Below are positions 1 through 8,717 of a stretch of 64,000 bases of DNA, one piece after another. Each line of letters begins with the position of its first letter. Positions within the stretch are counted from its first letter, which is position 1. The notes beneath the pieces are model-generated. The model searched no databases. It had not been told where the DNA came from and worked only from the letters and a program-made list of their open reading frames with translations. This DNA comes from Foliamicus sp965115835 (lineage in GTDB: Bacteria; Pseudomonadota; Gammaproteobacteria; Steroidobacterales; Foliamicaceae): positions 868,001-932,000 of the forward strand of contig OZ220471.1 in assembly GCA_965115835.1 (NCBI GenBank), written 5' to 3'. Both the position numbers and the translations under genes were made by a program.

Positions 1-2
1 CC

Positions 3-455
3 GATTCGCTGTCGAAGAGCGAGCAATCCGTTGTCGTGAAGCTCGCGCTCTCGGTGCTGTCGCAGCGCTGCCGCCGGGGGCGTGCGTTCAAGTCCTCCCG
101 AGACTTCGAGGACTTCCTGCGCCTGAAGCTTGCCGGGCGCCGCAATGAGGTGTTCGGAGTGATCTTTCTGGACACACGCAACCGTCTTATCGACATCGCC
201 GAACTTTTCAACGGCACTATTGACGGCGCGACGGTGCATGCCCGCGTGGTGCTCCAGGAAGCGCTCGACAGGAACGCTGCTACCGTGGCGCTGTTCCACA
301 ATCACCCCTCGGGCGTGGCCGAACCCAGCGAGTCCGACCGCACTCTCACCGAACGGCTGACCCGTGTGCTGGCGATGGTAGACATTCGGCTGCTCGATCA
401 CTTCGTCGTCGCTGACGGCGAGGTCGTTTCATTCGCCCAGCGGGGATGGGTCTGA
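3..455 (+). CDS. radC: RadC-type JAB/MPN domain protein, 5-prime end outside window
   Basis: The frame is open from the window edge to the stop at 455, so the N-terminus is probably missing; a GTG at 36 exists but no ribosome site decides for it. The visible part is the RadC C-terminal domain, with the JAMM metal motif HNHPSG followed by an Asp 8 residues later (SESD) and an upstream Glu in VVLQEALDRN. RadC-like proteins are common on plasmids, phages and islands, and no enzymatic role is firmly established. The helix-hairpin-helix region of a full-length RadC is not seen. The protein ends in FAQRGWV, as RadC proteins often do. Confidence 0.85.
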   Translation, partial: DSLSKSEQSVVVKLALSVLSQRCRRGRAFKSSRDFEDFLRLKLAGRRNEVFGVIFLDTRNRLIDIAELFNGTIDGATVHARVVLQEALDRNAATVALFHNHPSGVAEPSESDRTLTERLTRVLAMVDIRLLDHFVVADGEVVSFAQRGWV

Positions 456-626
456 GGTTGCCTGCCGCGCCGGTTTGGGGCGCTTCTGTCTTGCAGAGTT
501 ATTGTCAGACAAACCTGTTCGAGCCGTTTCTTCCGTTTCGCTCCGCCGGTTCTGGTTCCGCACGGGGCGGATTGAAGGTTGTTGTACGATGTCCGCTGGG
601 CGGAGCAAGAGTGCTGGATAAGACTA

Positions 627-2840
627 ATGAAAGCAAAGTGGATTCTGACGGCAGCGTTCTTTTTGGCGAGCTGCGGTGGGTTGGATAAGGCAGCATCCTC
701 CTGCCAAGACTGGAACACATGGGACTTCTTCAAGCATGCGGAGGCTGCGGATGTTTCCCATTGCCTCAACGCAGGTGCGAAGGTAGATGCGCGAGATGAG
801 AAGGGATTGACACCCTTGCACACGGCGGCGGACAGTGAGATCCCTGCGGTTGTGAAGCTATTGCTCGGCGCGGGCGCGGAGATTGATGTCCGGAATAAGA
901 ATGGAACGACGCCACTGCACTTGATGGCGGCACGCAGCAGGGCCCCTGCAGTTGTGGAGGTGCTGCTTGCCGCAGGCGCGGAAGTAGATGCACGGGATAC
1001 GGATGGAGGGACACCCCTGCACCGGGCGGCTGCGAGCAGCGAGACCCCTGCGGTTTTGGAAGTATTGCTTGCCGCAGGCGCGAAGGTAGATGCTCGGAAT
1101 GCGATTGGAGGGACGCCCCTGCACTTCGCGGCATCGAGCAGCGTTACCCCTGCGGTTTTGGAGGTGTTGCTCGACGCAGGCGCGAAAGTAGATGCACAGA
1201 GTGAAGCTGGATGGACGCCCCTGCACTTGGCGGCATCGAACAGCGTTACCCCTGCGGTTTTGGAGGTGTTGCTCGATGCAGACGCGAAGGTAGATGCTCG
1301 GAGTGCGATTGGAGGGACGCCCCTGCACTTCGCGGCTGGGAATAGCAAGGCCCCTGCGGTTTTGGAAGTATTGCTTGCCGCAGGCGCGGAAGTAGATGCG
1401 CGGGATACGGAGGGAGGGACGCCCCTGCACGCAGCGGCGCAGGGCAGCAAGACCCCTGCGGTTTTGGAGGGGTTGCTCAACGCAGGCGCGGAGGTGGATG
1501 CACGGGATGGGAAGGGATTGACACCCCTGCACTGGGCGGCGTTGGACAGCGTTATCCCTGCGGTTTTGGAAGTATTGCTCGCCGCAGGCGCGGAAGTAGA
1601 TGCGCGGGATGGAAAGGGATGGACGCCCCTGCACTCAGCAGCGTTGAACAGCAAGACTCCTGCGGTTGTGGAGATGTTGCTCAGCGCAGGCGCAGAGGTG
1701 AATGCGCGAGATACGAATGGATGGACGCCCCTGCACTCAGCAGCGTTGAACAGCAAGACTCCTGCGGTTGTGGAGACGTTGCTCAGCGCAGGCGCAGAGG
1801 TGAATGCGCGAGATACGAATGGATGGACGCCCCTGCACTGGGCGGCGTCAAATAGCGTTACCCCTGCGGTTGTGGAGGTATTGCTCGCCGCGGGCGCGAG
1901 GTTGGATGCGCGAAATGAGGGTGGAAGAACGCCCTTGCACTCGGCGGCGTCAAGCAGTGTTACTCCTGAGGTTGTAGAGGTATTGCTCACCGCAGGCGCG
2001 AGGTTGGATGCGCGGGATGAGGGTGGAGAGACACCTCTACACTTGGCAGCGTTGAACAGCAAGACTCCTGCGGTTGTGGAGATGTTGCTCAGCGCAGGCG
2101 CGGAGGTGGGTGTGCAGAATTCGACAGGATCGACGCCTCTGCACGCGGCGGCAAATCAGAGCGTTACCCCTGCGGTTGTGGAGACATTGCTCGCCGCAGA
2201 CGCGGAGGTGGATGTGCGGAATACGGATGGGTGGACACCCCTGCACGCAGCAGCAAGGAACAGCAAGACCCCTGCGATTGTGGAGATGTTGCTCAGCGCA
2301 GGCGCGGAGTTGGACGCACAGGGTCCGAATGAATTGACGCCTCTGCACTTGGCGGCGTTGAACAGCGCGACTCCTGCGATTGAGGATCTGTTGCTCGCCG
2401 CGAGCGCAGAGGCAGATGCACAGAATGAGAATGTGCCAACGCACCTTTCGCAGGATGTGCCGCCCAAAGTCCGCGAGGCTATCTTGGCGCGCTGCCGCAG
2501 TCAGATGGAGGCTGTCGGAGGCGCGTCCATGGTCAAGTTCTGCCTTGACGAAGATATCGCCGCCTATGTCGCCTTGCAGCGTTACGACGACAAGTGGGAT
2601 GGCGTGGTCGAGCGCTGCCGCAACCAAATGCTGTCCATCGGCGGTTGGAACATGGTCAAGTTCTGCACCGATGAAGATATCGCCGCCTATGTCGCCCTGC
2701 AGCGTTACGACGACGAGTGGGATGGCGTGGTCGAGCGCTGCCGCAACCAAATGCTGTCCATCGGCGGTTGGAACATGGTCAAATTTTGCGCCGACGAAGA
2801 TATTGCCGCTGAGCGCGAGCTGAGAGGGGAATGGCCATGA
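627..2840 (+). CDS. Ankyrin-repeat lipoprotein with 16 TPLH repeats and a triple C-terminal repeat
   Basis: I chose the ATG at 627 because it starts a clean lipoprotein signal peptide (MKAKWILTAAFFLASC, lipobox LASC); an in-frame ATG at 579 would bury it. After the lipidated Cys, 16 ankyrin units carrying TPLH follow with a period near 34 residues (102 bp), many almost identical in DNA, which suggests expansion by recombination. The C-terminus holds three copies of a roughly 40-residue unit with RCRNQM, MVKFC and DEDIAAY blocks, which I cannot assign. Inferred location is the outer membrane or periplasm, with a protein-binding role. The paralogue at 3891 shares signal peptide and layout. Ankyrin lipoproteins are frequent in host-associated bacteria, but no target can be read from the sequence. 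Confidence 0.85.
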   Translation: MKAKWILTAAFFLASCGGLDKAASSCQDWNTWDFFKHAEAADVSHCLNAGAKVDARDEKGLTPLHTAADSEIPAVVKLLLGAGAEIDVRNKNGTTPLHLMAARSRAPAVVEVLLAAGAEVDARDTDGGTPLHRAAASSETPAVLEVLLAAGAKVDARNAIGGTPLHFAASSSVTPAVLEVLLDAGAKVDAQSEAGWTPLHLAASNSVTPAVLEVLLDADAKVDARSAIGGTPLHFAAGNSKAPAVLEVLLAAGAEVDARDTEGGTPLHAAAQGSKTPAVLEGLLNAGAEVDARDGKGLTPLHWAALDSVIPAVLEVLLAAGAEVDARDGKGWTPLHSAALNSKTPAVVEMLLSAGAEVNARDTNGWTPLHSAALNSKTPAVVETLLSAGAEVNARDTNGWTPLHWAASNSVTPAVVEVLLAAGARLDARNEGGRTPLHSAASSSVTPEVVEVLLTAGARLDARDEGGETPLHLAALNSKTPAVVEMLLSAGAEVGVQNSTGSTPLHAAANQSVTPAVVETLLAADAEVDVRNTDGWTPLHAAARNSKTPAIVEMLLSAGAELDAQGPNELTPLHLAALNSATPAIEDLLLAASAEADAQNENVPTHLSQDVPPKVREAILARCRSQMEAVGGASMVKFCLDEDIAAYVALQRYDDKWDGVVERCRNQMLSIGGWNMVKFCTDEDIAAYVALQRYDDEWDGVVERCRNQMLSIGGWNMVKFCADEDIAAERELRGEWP

Positions 2841-3333
2841 TTGAAGAATCATCATATTGACCGCTGGCGTTTTCGGCCTGTTCGCGACCGGAGTCATACT
2901 GTTCGTTGGAAGTCGATGCAGAGCTTCGTGATGGCCGACATTCCTAGTTTGTTATCTGGTACTCGTCCAGAATCGGCTTGGAGGGCCGTTTCCTGAAGCA
3001 TTTGCGAGGCACCGGTTGCTGTTGCAATTGACGGATTTGTTGGCTGCGGAAGTCGATCCGGTGTCTGTCGGGGCGCTGGCCGAATCCGTGACCACGATTG
3101 CCTCCGAGTTGACCACGTTCGACGACCGACCGGTACGCTTGGAACGTTGTCTGGTCTTGAACAAGGGGGGGCTTGTATCATCCACGCAAGCAGCTGGGCA
3201 GTGCGCGGAACTTGTCCGGTGCTTGCATTGGCGAGAGCCGGTGTTCATGATTTCGGTCCTGACCGCCAAGAGAACGGCAGCCTTGGCTGCCGCCGCCATG
3301 CAGAGACTCGAACAGCGGCAGACGAACTCATGA
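2837..3333 (+). pseudogene. Probable broken gene upstream of the YbjQ-like gene
   Basis: A short start MIEESSY at 2837 overlaps the end of the ankyrin gene. It is followed in another frame by a hydrophobic stretch (GVFGLFATGVILFVGS), and then by an open frame from about 2932 to 3333 with a further hydrophobic start (FLVCYLVLVQNRLGG). The pieces fit one small membrane-anchored protein interrupted by frameshifts. The frame ends in TGA at 3331-3333, overlapping the next ATG as ATGA, so it was probably translated with the YbjQ gene. An alternative is that only the ATG at 3016 onward is expressed. I do not recognise a family. Confidence 0.35.
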
Positions 3334-3602
3334 TTCTCACCACCACACCCACCGTTGAAGGCAAGGCGATCCGCCAATATCTCGGGATCGTGACCGGCCA
3401 TGCTAAATTCAACGATTTCGTAGGGACGAGGAGAGCTTTCCGTGATAAGGCACTGGCCGAGATGTCGCAGGAGGCGCTACTGAAGGGTGCTGACGCTGTG
3501 GTCGGTGTTCATCTCGACTTCGCGCTGTCGGAGGTAAGCAGCGGAGGCCACCACAGCAATCGTGAGTTTACTGCCAGCGGTACCGCCGTGAAGCTCCGCT
3601 GA
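3330..3602 (+). CDS. YbjQ/UPF0145 family small protein
   Basis: A 90-residue protein beginning MILTTTPTVEGK with ATGA overlap to the preceding frame. The family pattern is clear: N-terminal TTTPTVEGK.I..YLGIVTG, a middle helix with ALAEMSQEALLKGADAVVGV, and a C-terminal strand FTASGTAVKLR. YbjQ-like proteins form pentameric rings and are called heavy-metal-binding by annotation, with no solid function. The segment between ITG and ALAEM is shorter than usual. A longer frame reaching back to 3147 exists, but its N-terminal part is out-of-frame reading of the upstream gene. Confidence 0.75.
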   Translation: MILTTTPTVEGKAIRQYLGIVTGHAKFNDFVGTRRAFRDKALAEMSQEALLKGADAVVGVHLDFALSEVSSGGHHSNREFTASGTAVKLR

Positions 3603-3890
3603 TAGTAAACATTCAGTCGGCTCGCGGGATCGACTGGCTTGCGAAACGAGGTGGATGTGCGTAACTCCTCAATTTGCTTGGTTAGCGGTCAATTCCCACC
3701 TTTCCCGCCTCGGACTTCCGTGGCTCGACCGGAATGCTTACCCGCAAGCTATGAGGATGCCGGTGGCACCCTAGAATAGATCGGGCAGCCAAGTTCCCTC
3801 TTCGGCTCCGTCGATCTTGAACCCCGCACAGGAAGGGGGCGCAGGTGTTGTTACGATGTGCGCCGAATTATGCCAAGGTACCGGACGAGA

Positions 3891-4502
3891 ATGAAAGCGA
3901 CATGGATTCTGACGGCAGCGCTTTTCTTGTGGGCCTGTGATGGATCGGACAGGGCTGCTCTTTCCTGCCAAAACTACTGGAACACAGGAAAGTTTTTCAA
4001 GCGTGCAGGAGTAGCGGATGTTTGCCGTTGTCTTGATGCAGACGAGAAGGTAGATGAGCGGGATAACCATGGAACTACGCCCCTGCACCATGCGGCGGCG
4101 CACAGCGATACTTCTGCGGTTTTGGATGTGTTGCTCGACGCAGGCGCGAAGGTAGATGCGCGGAATAACTATGGAGAGACGCCCCTGCACTGGGCGGTGG
4201 ATCACAGCGATACTCGTGCGATTTTTGAGGTGTTGATTGCCGCAGGCGCGAATGTGGATGCGCCGGATATGTTTAGAGCGACGCCCTTGGGCTGGGCGGA
4301 GAAGGACAGCGTTGCTGAGGAGATGTTGATTGCCGCAGGCGCGAAGGTAAATGAAAAAAGACGGAAATGCCTGACATTCGGCCGCCCTTGGAAGGAGCAC
4401 GAGCAATGGGCCGAAGCAAGAGGAGATCCGCCGACGAAAACTCCTCGGATTATGCACAGGAGAACTGCGCCCTGTGGGGACCGAACGCTTGGTGGTGGCT
4501 GA
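3891..4502 (+). CDS. Short ankyrin-repeat lipoprotein
   Basis: The start at 3891 gives a lipoprotein signal MKATWILTAALFLWAC, nearly the same as in the gene at 627, preceded by GGACGAGA. After the Cys there is the same SCQNYWNTGKFFKRAG stretch, then about four ankyrin units with TPLHHAAAHS, TPLHWAVDHS and a degenerate TPLGWAEKDS. The C-terminal 50 residues are basic and proline-rich and unlike the repeats; this tail may be out-of-frame sequence after an indel near 4350-4380. The upstream 40 bp also resemble those of the first gene, so this is a tandem paralogue. Inferred cell-envelope protein-binding role. Confidence 0.75.
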   Translation: MKATWILTAALFLWACDGSDRAALSCQNYWNTGKFFKRAGVADVCRCLDADEKVDERDNHGTTPLHHAAAHSDTSAVLDVLLDAGAKVDARNNYGETPLHWAVDHSDTRAIFEVLIAAGANVDAPDMFRATPLGWAEKDSVAEEMLIAAGAKVNEKRRKCLTFGRPWKEHEQWAEARGDPPTKTPRIMHRRTAPCGDRTLGGG

Positions 4503-5085
4503 ACGAAGAGCGGTTCCAGTAGAGCCGGCCCCGCAGGCCATTTCTGTGTTGCGCCGTCTTTCGTCCTTTGGATGGTCGGCACAACCCCCGGGAGGGATAT
4601 CGAGCTATGCACTGACGGCCTGTCGTTCTTTCGGCGTGTTGTTCCCTTCACGGCGATGTTGTCTGCCGCCGTACAAACCTGCAGGCCCCCGGAGATGACT
4701 TTCGGCTGGATCGGGCTGTTCCCGCCTGCGTGGCTCCAGCTCAAGCACTGACCGGTTGAGATTCGTTTCTGGCCTCGTCGAGAGGTTGGCACCGGGTTTC
4801 GAGTCGGGGACTCGCCTCGCGCTGCCGGGGTTTGTTCGTCCCTCCGTGACCATCCTGTCACGCTGAAGAAAGCGCTCAAGCAAACGCTCTCGCTCTCGCG
4901 CATTTCCCCGCCCGGCGTTCCGGTCGCCACCCCCGAAGCTGCCTGACTGCGGTCTCGCCGCGAACGCTCCGCGTTTCCCGGCGCGCGTTCCGCGGCGCCA
5001 TGAGCGAGAGTCGGTCGCGGGGCCGGGCGAAGTCGGGCGCCAGAGGGCGTCCGCGTTCCGTTTCCGCTACTTCGGAGCCTGCCCC
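4503..5085. other. Non-coding gap between ankyrin gene and MoxR operon
   Basis: No frame here has a plausible start, ribosome site or recognisable product. The first part is ordinary in composition. From about 4880 the sequence becomes the very GC-rich leader type (CCCGCCCGGCG, GGCGCGCGTTCC) that also precedes the ParB, methylase-helicase and other genes of the next block. The promoter of the 5.1-18.7 kb operon probably lies here, but I could not pick a convincing hexamer pair. Confidence 0.5.
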
Positions 5086-6114
5086 ATGACCGAACCCGAT
5101 ACCGTATCGGCGGACTATACGCTCCGCCCGAGCGAACTCGCCGCGACCCTGGCACTGCTGATCGAGGCCCGCCAGCCCTGCATCGTCTGGGGACCGCCCG
5201 GCGCGGCCAAGTCGCAGATTGCCCGGCAGGTGGCCGACGCCGCCGGACGCTGCTACGTCGATGTGCGCGCGCTGCTTCTCGATCCCGTGGACCTGCGCGG
5301 CATCCCCTGGCGCGATGACGGCGGGCGTACCCGCTGGGCGCCGCCTGCGTTTCTGCCGCCGCCCGACGACACCGGATCGTGGCTCATCAACCTGGAGGAG
5401 TTGCCGTCCGCCGTGCCGATGGTCCAGGCCGCCCTGTATCAACTGGTTCTGGACCGCAGGGTCGGCGAGTACGAGTTGCCCGCCGGCGCCTCGCTGATCG
5501 CCTGCGGGAACCGGGAGGGCGACCGCGGCGTCGTCAACCGCATGCCGACTCCGCTGGCGTCGCGGTTCGTGCATCTGGAGATTCGGGTGGACGCCGCCGA
5601 CTGGTGCGCCTGGGGCGCGGCCAACGGCATCGCTCCCGAAGTGCTCTTCTTTATTCAGCTACGGCCCGACCTTCTCCACACCTTCGACCCGCAGTCGCGC
5701 GAACGGGCGTTTGCGTGTCCGCGCACCTGGGAGTTCGCCAGCGGTATCGTGCATCGCCGCAACGGTCTCGATCCCGCCGCCGAGCGGTCGCTGCTGCGCG
5801 GCGCCGTCGGCGAGGCCGCGGCGGTCGAGTTCTGCGCGTTTCTGAACGTGTGGCGGGAGTTGCCGCATCCGCGCGCGGTGCTCGACGATCCCGAGCACGC
5901 CGGGGTGCCGGACAATCCGAGCGCCCTGATCGCGCTGTGCGGCTCGCTCTACCGGCTCGCCAGCGATGTCCGCCTCGACGCCATCGTGACCTACGCACAG
6001 CGGCTGCGCCGCGAGGTCGGCGAGTTCCTGGTGGGTTCGTGCATCCGCCGCGACCCGGCGCTGCAGCGTACGCCTGCGTTCATCCGCTGGGCCGCCGGGA
6101 GAACGCAGTCATGA
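5086..6114 (+). CDS. MoxR-type AAA+ ATPase
   Basis: A 342-residue AAA+ protein. Walker A is GPPGAAKSQ at residues 36-44. The Walker B region reads WLINLEEL rather than the usual hhhhDE, and sensor 1 is ACGNREGD. The sequence between them (DVRALLLDPVDLRGIPW) matches MoxR-like ATPases that pair with VWA-domain partners. Such pairs act as chaperone or remodelling machines. The VWA/DUF2201 protein two genes downstream (7195) is the likely partner. It is first in a tightly packed operon; the next start overlaps its stop as ATGA. The Asn in place of the Walker B Asp is worth noting for activity. Confidence 0.85.
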   Translation: MTEPDTVSADYTLRPSELAATLALLIEARQPCIVWGPPGAAKSQIARQVADAAGRCYVDVRALLLDPVDLRGIPWRDDGGRTRWAPPAFLPPPDDTGSWLINLEELPSAVPMVQAALYQLVLDRRVGEYELPAGASLIACGNREGDRGVVNRMPTPLASRFVHLEIRVDAADWCAWGAANGIAPEVLFFIQLRPDLLHTFDPQSRERAFACPRTWEFASGIVHRRNGLDPAAERSLLRGAVGEAAAVEFCAFLNVWRELPHPRAVLDDPEHAGVPDNPSALIALCGSLYRLASDVRLDAIVTYAQRLRREVGEFLVGSCIRRDPALQRTPAFIRWAAGRTQS

Positions 6115-6257
6115 CCGCGTCGCCGGTCTGGCGGATCACGCATTACCCCCCGGGCGACGCGCCCTCGCGCGAGTACCGGGTGCGCGCCCCGAGTCTTGAG
6201 GCAGCGAAGCGTCTGCTCGCCGCCGCCCTTTGCGTCCCCGTGTGGACGCTCCGGTAA
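6111..6257 (+). CDS. Small 48-residue protein between MoxR ATPase and companion
   Basis: The ATG at 6111 overlaps the MoxR stop by ATGA, which strongly suggests translational coupling. The product (MTASPVWRITHYPPGD to VPVWTLR) has an R.Y.VRAPSLEAAKRLL segment that looks like a small alpha/beta fold, but I know no family. It ends 14 bases before the next gene, whose AAGGAGGAA ribosome site is in the gap. Confidence 0.55.
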   Translation: MTASPVWRITHYPPGDAPSREYRVRAPSLEAAKRLLAAALCVPVWTLR

Positions 6258-6271
6258 CACAAGGAGGAACC

Positions 6272-7195
6272 ATGAACCTCAATTCCGACGCCATGCTGGC
6301 GTCTTTGCGCATCGCCGCCTGGTCCGGGCGGCTGTACGACCGGGACGCAAGCGCCCATGTCGCGGTTCACCACGACGCGAGCGCGAGCGCCGGGCGCTAC
6401 AACAAGCGGCTGCTGCCGAAGGAGGCGTTCGCTGCGCTGACCGCTACCGTGAGCAAGGCGAGAGCCACGCATTACGAGCAGACCATGCCCTGGGACGACA
6501 AGGGCAGCCGCCTGCTTACCGTCGCCAACTACGATCGCTACACCGAACTCATGGACGGGTTGTGCGAGCGCATGGTGCGGGAGCGCGCCCGGTTCATCGA
6601 AGCCTACGACGAGAACATCGACCGCGCGCGCCTGGAACTCGGGCGGCTGTTCCAGATCGGCGACTATCCTTCGAGAGACGCGCTGCGGGAGCGGTTCGCC
6701 ATTGTCTATCGCATTGCGCCGGTGCCGGACGCCGGGCACTTCATGGCGAGGCTCGCCGGCGACGACAGCGAGCGGATCAAGCGCGACATCGAGCGTCAGG
6801 TCGAGGAACGGCTGCGCGGCGCCGTGGGCGATCTCTACCGGCGTCTGGGCGAAGCCGTCGAGCATGTCGCCGATCGTTTGTGCGAGGACGACAACGGCAA
6901 GCCGCTGGTGTTCCGCAACTCGATGATCGGGAACCTGCGCGATCTGGTCGACATCGTTCCGCGTCTGAACATCTTCGGCGACGGCGATCTGGCGCGCCTG
7001 TGCGAGCAGGTCAGGGAGAAGATCGCGAGCGCGGAGCCGGACGCGCTGCGTCCGTCGCGGACGTTCGATCCGGCGGCCCGCCAGCGGGTGAAGCGCGACG
7101 CCGACGCACTGGCGGAGCAGTTCGCGGGGTATTTCGGTGCGCCGGACGGCACGTTGGCCGATACGTCAGCCGGGGCGCTGCGGGAGGCGGCGTGA
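6272..7195 (+). CDS. DUF3150-like protein of MoxR-VWA cassette
   Basis: The start at 6272 follows AAGGAGGAACC. The 307-residue product begins MNLNSDAMLASLRIAAWSGR and is largely helical, with ERIKRDIERQVEERLRGAV and a conserved-looking FRNSMIGNLRDLVDIVPRLN. The N-terminal LRIAAWSGR..D pattern and the position between a MoxR ATPase and a VWA protein match the DUF3150-like proteins found in phage and plasmid MoxR-VWA cassettes. I give this family by pattern and context, not by alignment. The stop overlaps the next start (TGATG). Confidence 0.6.
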   Translation: MNLNSDAMLASLRIAAWSGRLYDRDASAHVAVHHDASASAGRYNKRLLPKEAFAALTATVSKARATHYEQTMPWDDKGSRLLTVANYDRYTELMDGLCERMVRERARFIEAYDENIDRARLELGRLFQIGDYPSRDALRERFAIVYRIAPVPDAGHFMARLAGDDSERIKRDIERQVEERLRGAVGDLYRRLGEAVEHVADRLCEDDNGKPLVFRNSMIGNLRDLVDIVPRLNIFGDGDLARLCEQVREKIASAEPDALRPSRTFDPAARQRVKRDADALAEQFAGYFGAPDGTLADTSAGALREAA

Positions 7196-8532
7196 TGAAT
7201 ATGCGCGGGCAGGCCGAGTCCGCCCGTCGGGTGAGCGCCTGCGTTACGGAGTTGCTGCGCCGCCAGCCGTTCTTCGGGAGCCTGGCGCTGCGGCTGCCGC
7301 TCAAGCCCGATCCCTCGCGCGAGACGCTGGCGAGCGACGGGCGTGAGATCCGCTACTCGCCGGACTGGGTCGCCGGCGCGGGCGCGCACGCGATTGAGGC
7401 CGCCATTGCGCGGGTGGTGCTGGCCTGCGCGCTCAAGCACCACACGCGGCGCAATGGGCGGGACCCGCAACGCTGGCAGTACGCCTCGCAACGGGTCACC
7501 CACGCCCTGTTGCGCGAGGCCGGGTTCACGCTGCCGTCCGGGGCGGAAGCCTGGGAAGGAATGAGTGTCGAGGAAGCCTACAACCGACTGCCGGAACCGG
7601 ACGGGGATGGACAGGCGCGAAACGACGGGTCGGCGTCCGCAGGCTCTGGATCCTCCGCCGCCGGTTCGCCGTCGGGTAGCCAGTCCGGCGCCGGACAGGG
7701 CAACGATCCTTCCGGCAGCAACTCCGGCTCCGGAGCGGGACGGGATTCATCGGCTGCGTCCGCCGGCGCCTCGTCAGGTGGGGCACCGCCAAGCCACGAT
7801 CCGTCTGGCACCGGCGAGGTCATGGACGCTGCCTCAAGCGAGACCGGTGAAGGCCCGCTCCCCGGCCTGTCGCCCGCCGCCAGGACCGCCGAAGAACAGG
7901 CTTGGGACGAAGCCATGCATCAGGCGGCGAGCCTCGCCAGGGCCGAAGGCAAGCTTCCCGGCGCCGTTGGCGAGACCGTGCGCTCCGCCCATGCCGCCAG
8001 ACTCGACTGGCGCGCGCTGCTGCGCCGCCACATGACCGACGCCGCCCGCAGCGACTATTCCTGGAGCGCACCCAACCCGCGCTTCATCGACAGCGGGCTG
8101 TATCTCCCGTCAATCCGCTCCGAAGGGATCGGAACAATCGCCGTCATCGTCGACACCTCCGGCTCGCTGCCCGCGGACAGGCTCGCGGCGTTCTGGACCG
8201 AGGTGCGCGAGGTCGCCGCCGAACTCCAGCCCGAACGCGTCGTGGTCCTTCAGGTCGACGCGGCCGTACAGGACGCAGCGGAGTACTCCGCGTTCGACCT
8301 GCCGGAGACGATCAGGGTTCGCGGGCGGGGCGGTACCGACTTTCGTCCCGGCTTCGCCTGGCTCGACGAGCAGGGCGTCCGTCCCGCCGTGTGCCTGTAC
8401 TTCACGGACATGCGGTGCTCGCGCTACCCCGACAGCGAGCCGGACTTCCCGGTGCTCTGGGTGAACTGGTCCGGTTCGCGCCCGGCTGTCCATCGCGAAC
8501 CCTGGGGCGAGCGCATCGACATCGCGGCCTGA
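7195..8532 (+). CDS. VWA-like DUF2201 protein (predicted metallopeptidase-like)
   Basis: A 445-residue protein starting at the TGATG overlap. The N-terminal 130 residues are an alpha-helical DUF2201-N type region (ACALKHHTRRNGRDPQRW). It is followed by a low-complexity Gly/Ser/Ala linker (about residues 140-215) and then a VWA-like domain with the MIDAS signature DTSGS at 320-324 and RGGTDFRPGF for the third metal loop. Proteins of this type pair with MoxR ATPases. The long linker is rich in simple repeats and may vary between relatives. Last gene of the MoxR cassette; a 185-bp GC-rich gap separates it from the ParB gene. Confidence 0.85.
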   Translation: MNMRGQAESARRVSACVTELLRRQPFFGSLALRLPLKPDPSRETLASDGREIRYSPDWVAGAGAHAIEAAIARVVLACALKHHTRRNGRDPQRWQYASQRVTHALLREAGFTLPSGAEAWEGMSVEEAYNRLPEPDGDGQARNDGSASAGSGSSAAGSPSGSQSGAGQGNDPSGSNSGSGAGRDSSAASAGASSGGAPPSHDPSGTGEVMDAASSETGEGPLPGLSPAARTAEEQAWDEAMHQAASLARAEGKLPGAVGETVRSAHAARLDWRALLRRHMTDAARSDYSWSAPNPRFIDSGLYLPSIRSEGIGTIAVIVDTSGSLPADRLAAFWTEVREVAAELQPERVVVLQVDAAVQDAAEYSAFDLPETIRVRGRGGTDFRPGFAWLDEQGVRPAVCLYFTDMRCSRYPDSEPDFPVLWVNWSGSRPAVHREPWGERIDIAA

Positions 8533-8717
8533 GCGCCGCGTCCCCCGTTCCGCAGCAACGGCCCGGCCCCTCGCGCCCGGGCATACCGTCCCGCTTCGTT
8601 CCGCAACGGCCCGCCCGCGCTTCGTCCGGAGGCCGAGGCAGGCCGGGGCCGGGCGAAGCGGCCCGCCCGGCGGGAGCCGGGATCCGCGCTTTTGTCTTCC
8701 CACCCACGGAGAACTCC

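Noticed and set aside
398..2062. Long repetitive minus-strand frame opposite the ankyrin gene
   Set aside because: It exists only because the 102-bp ankyrin repeats are in phase; no signal peptide or known repeat is formed, and the plus strand encodes a coherent lipoprotein.
627..2400. CRISPR-like regular repeats
   Set aside because: The period and sequence are those of coding ankyrin units; no spacers and no cas genes are present. No CRISPR array was found elsewhere in the window.
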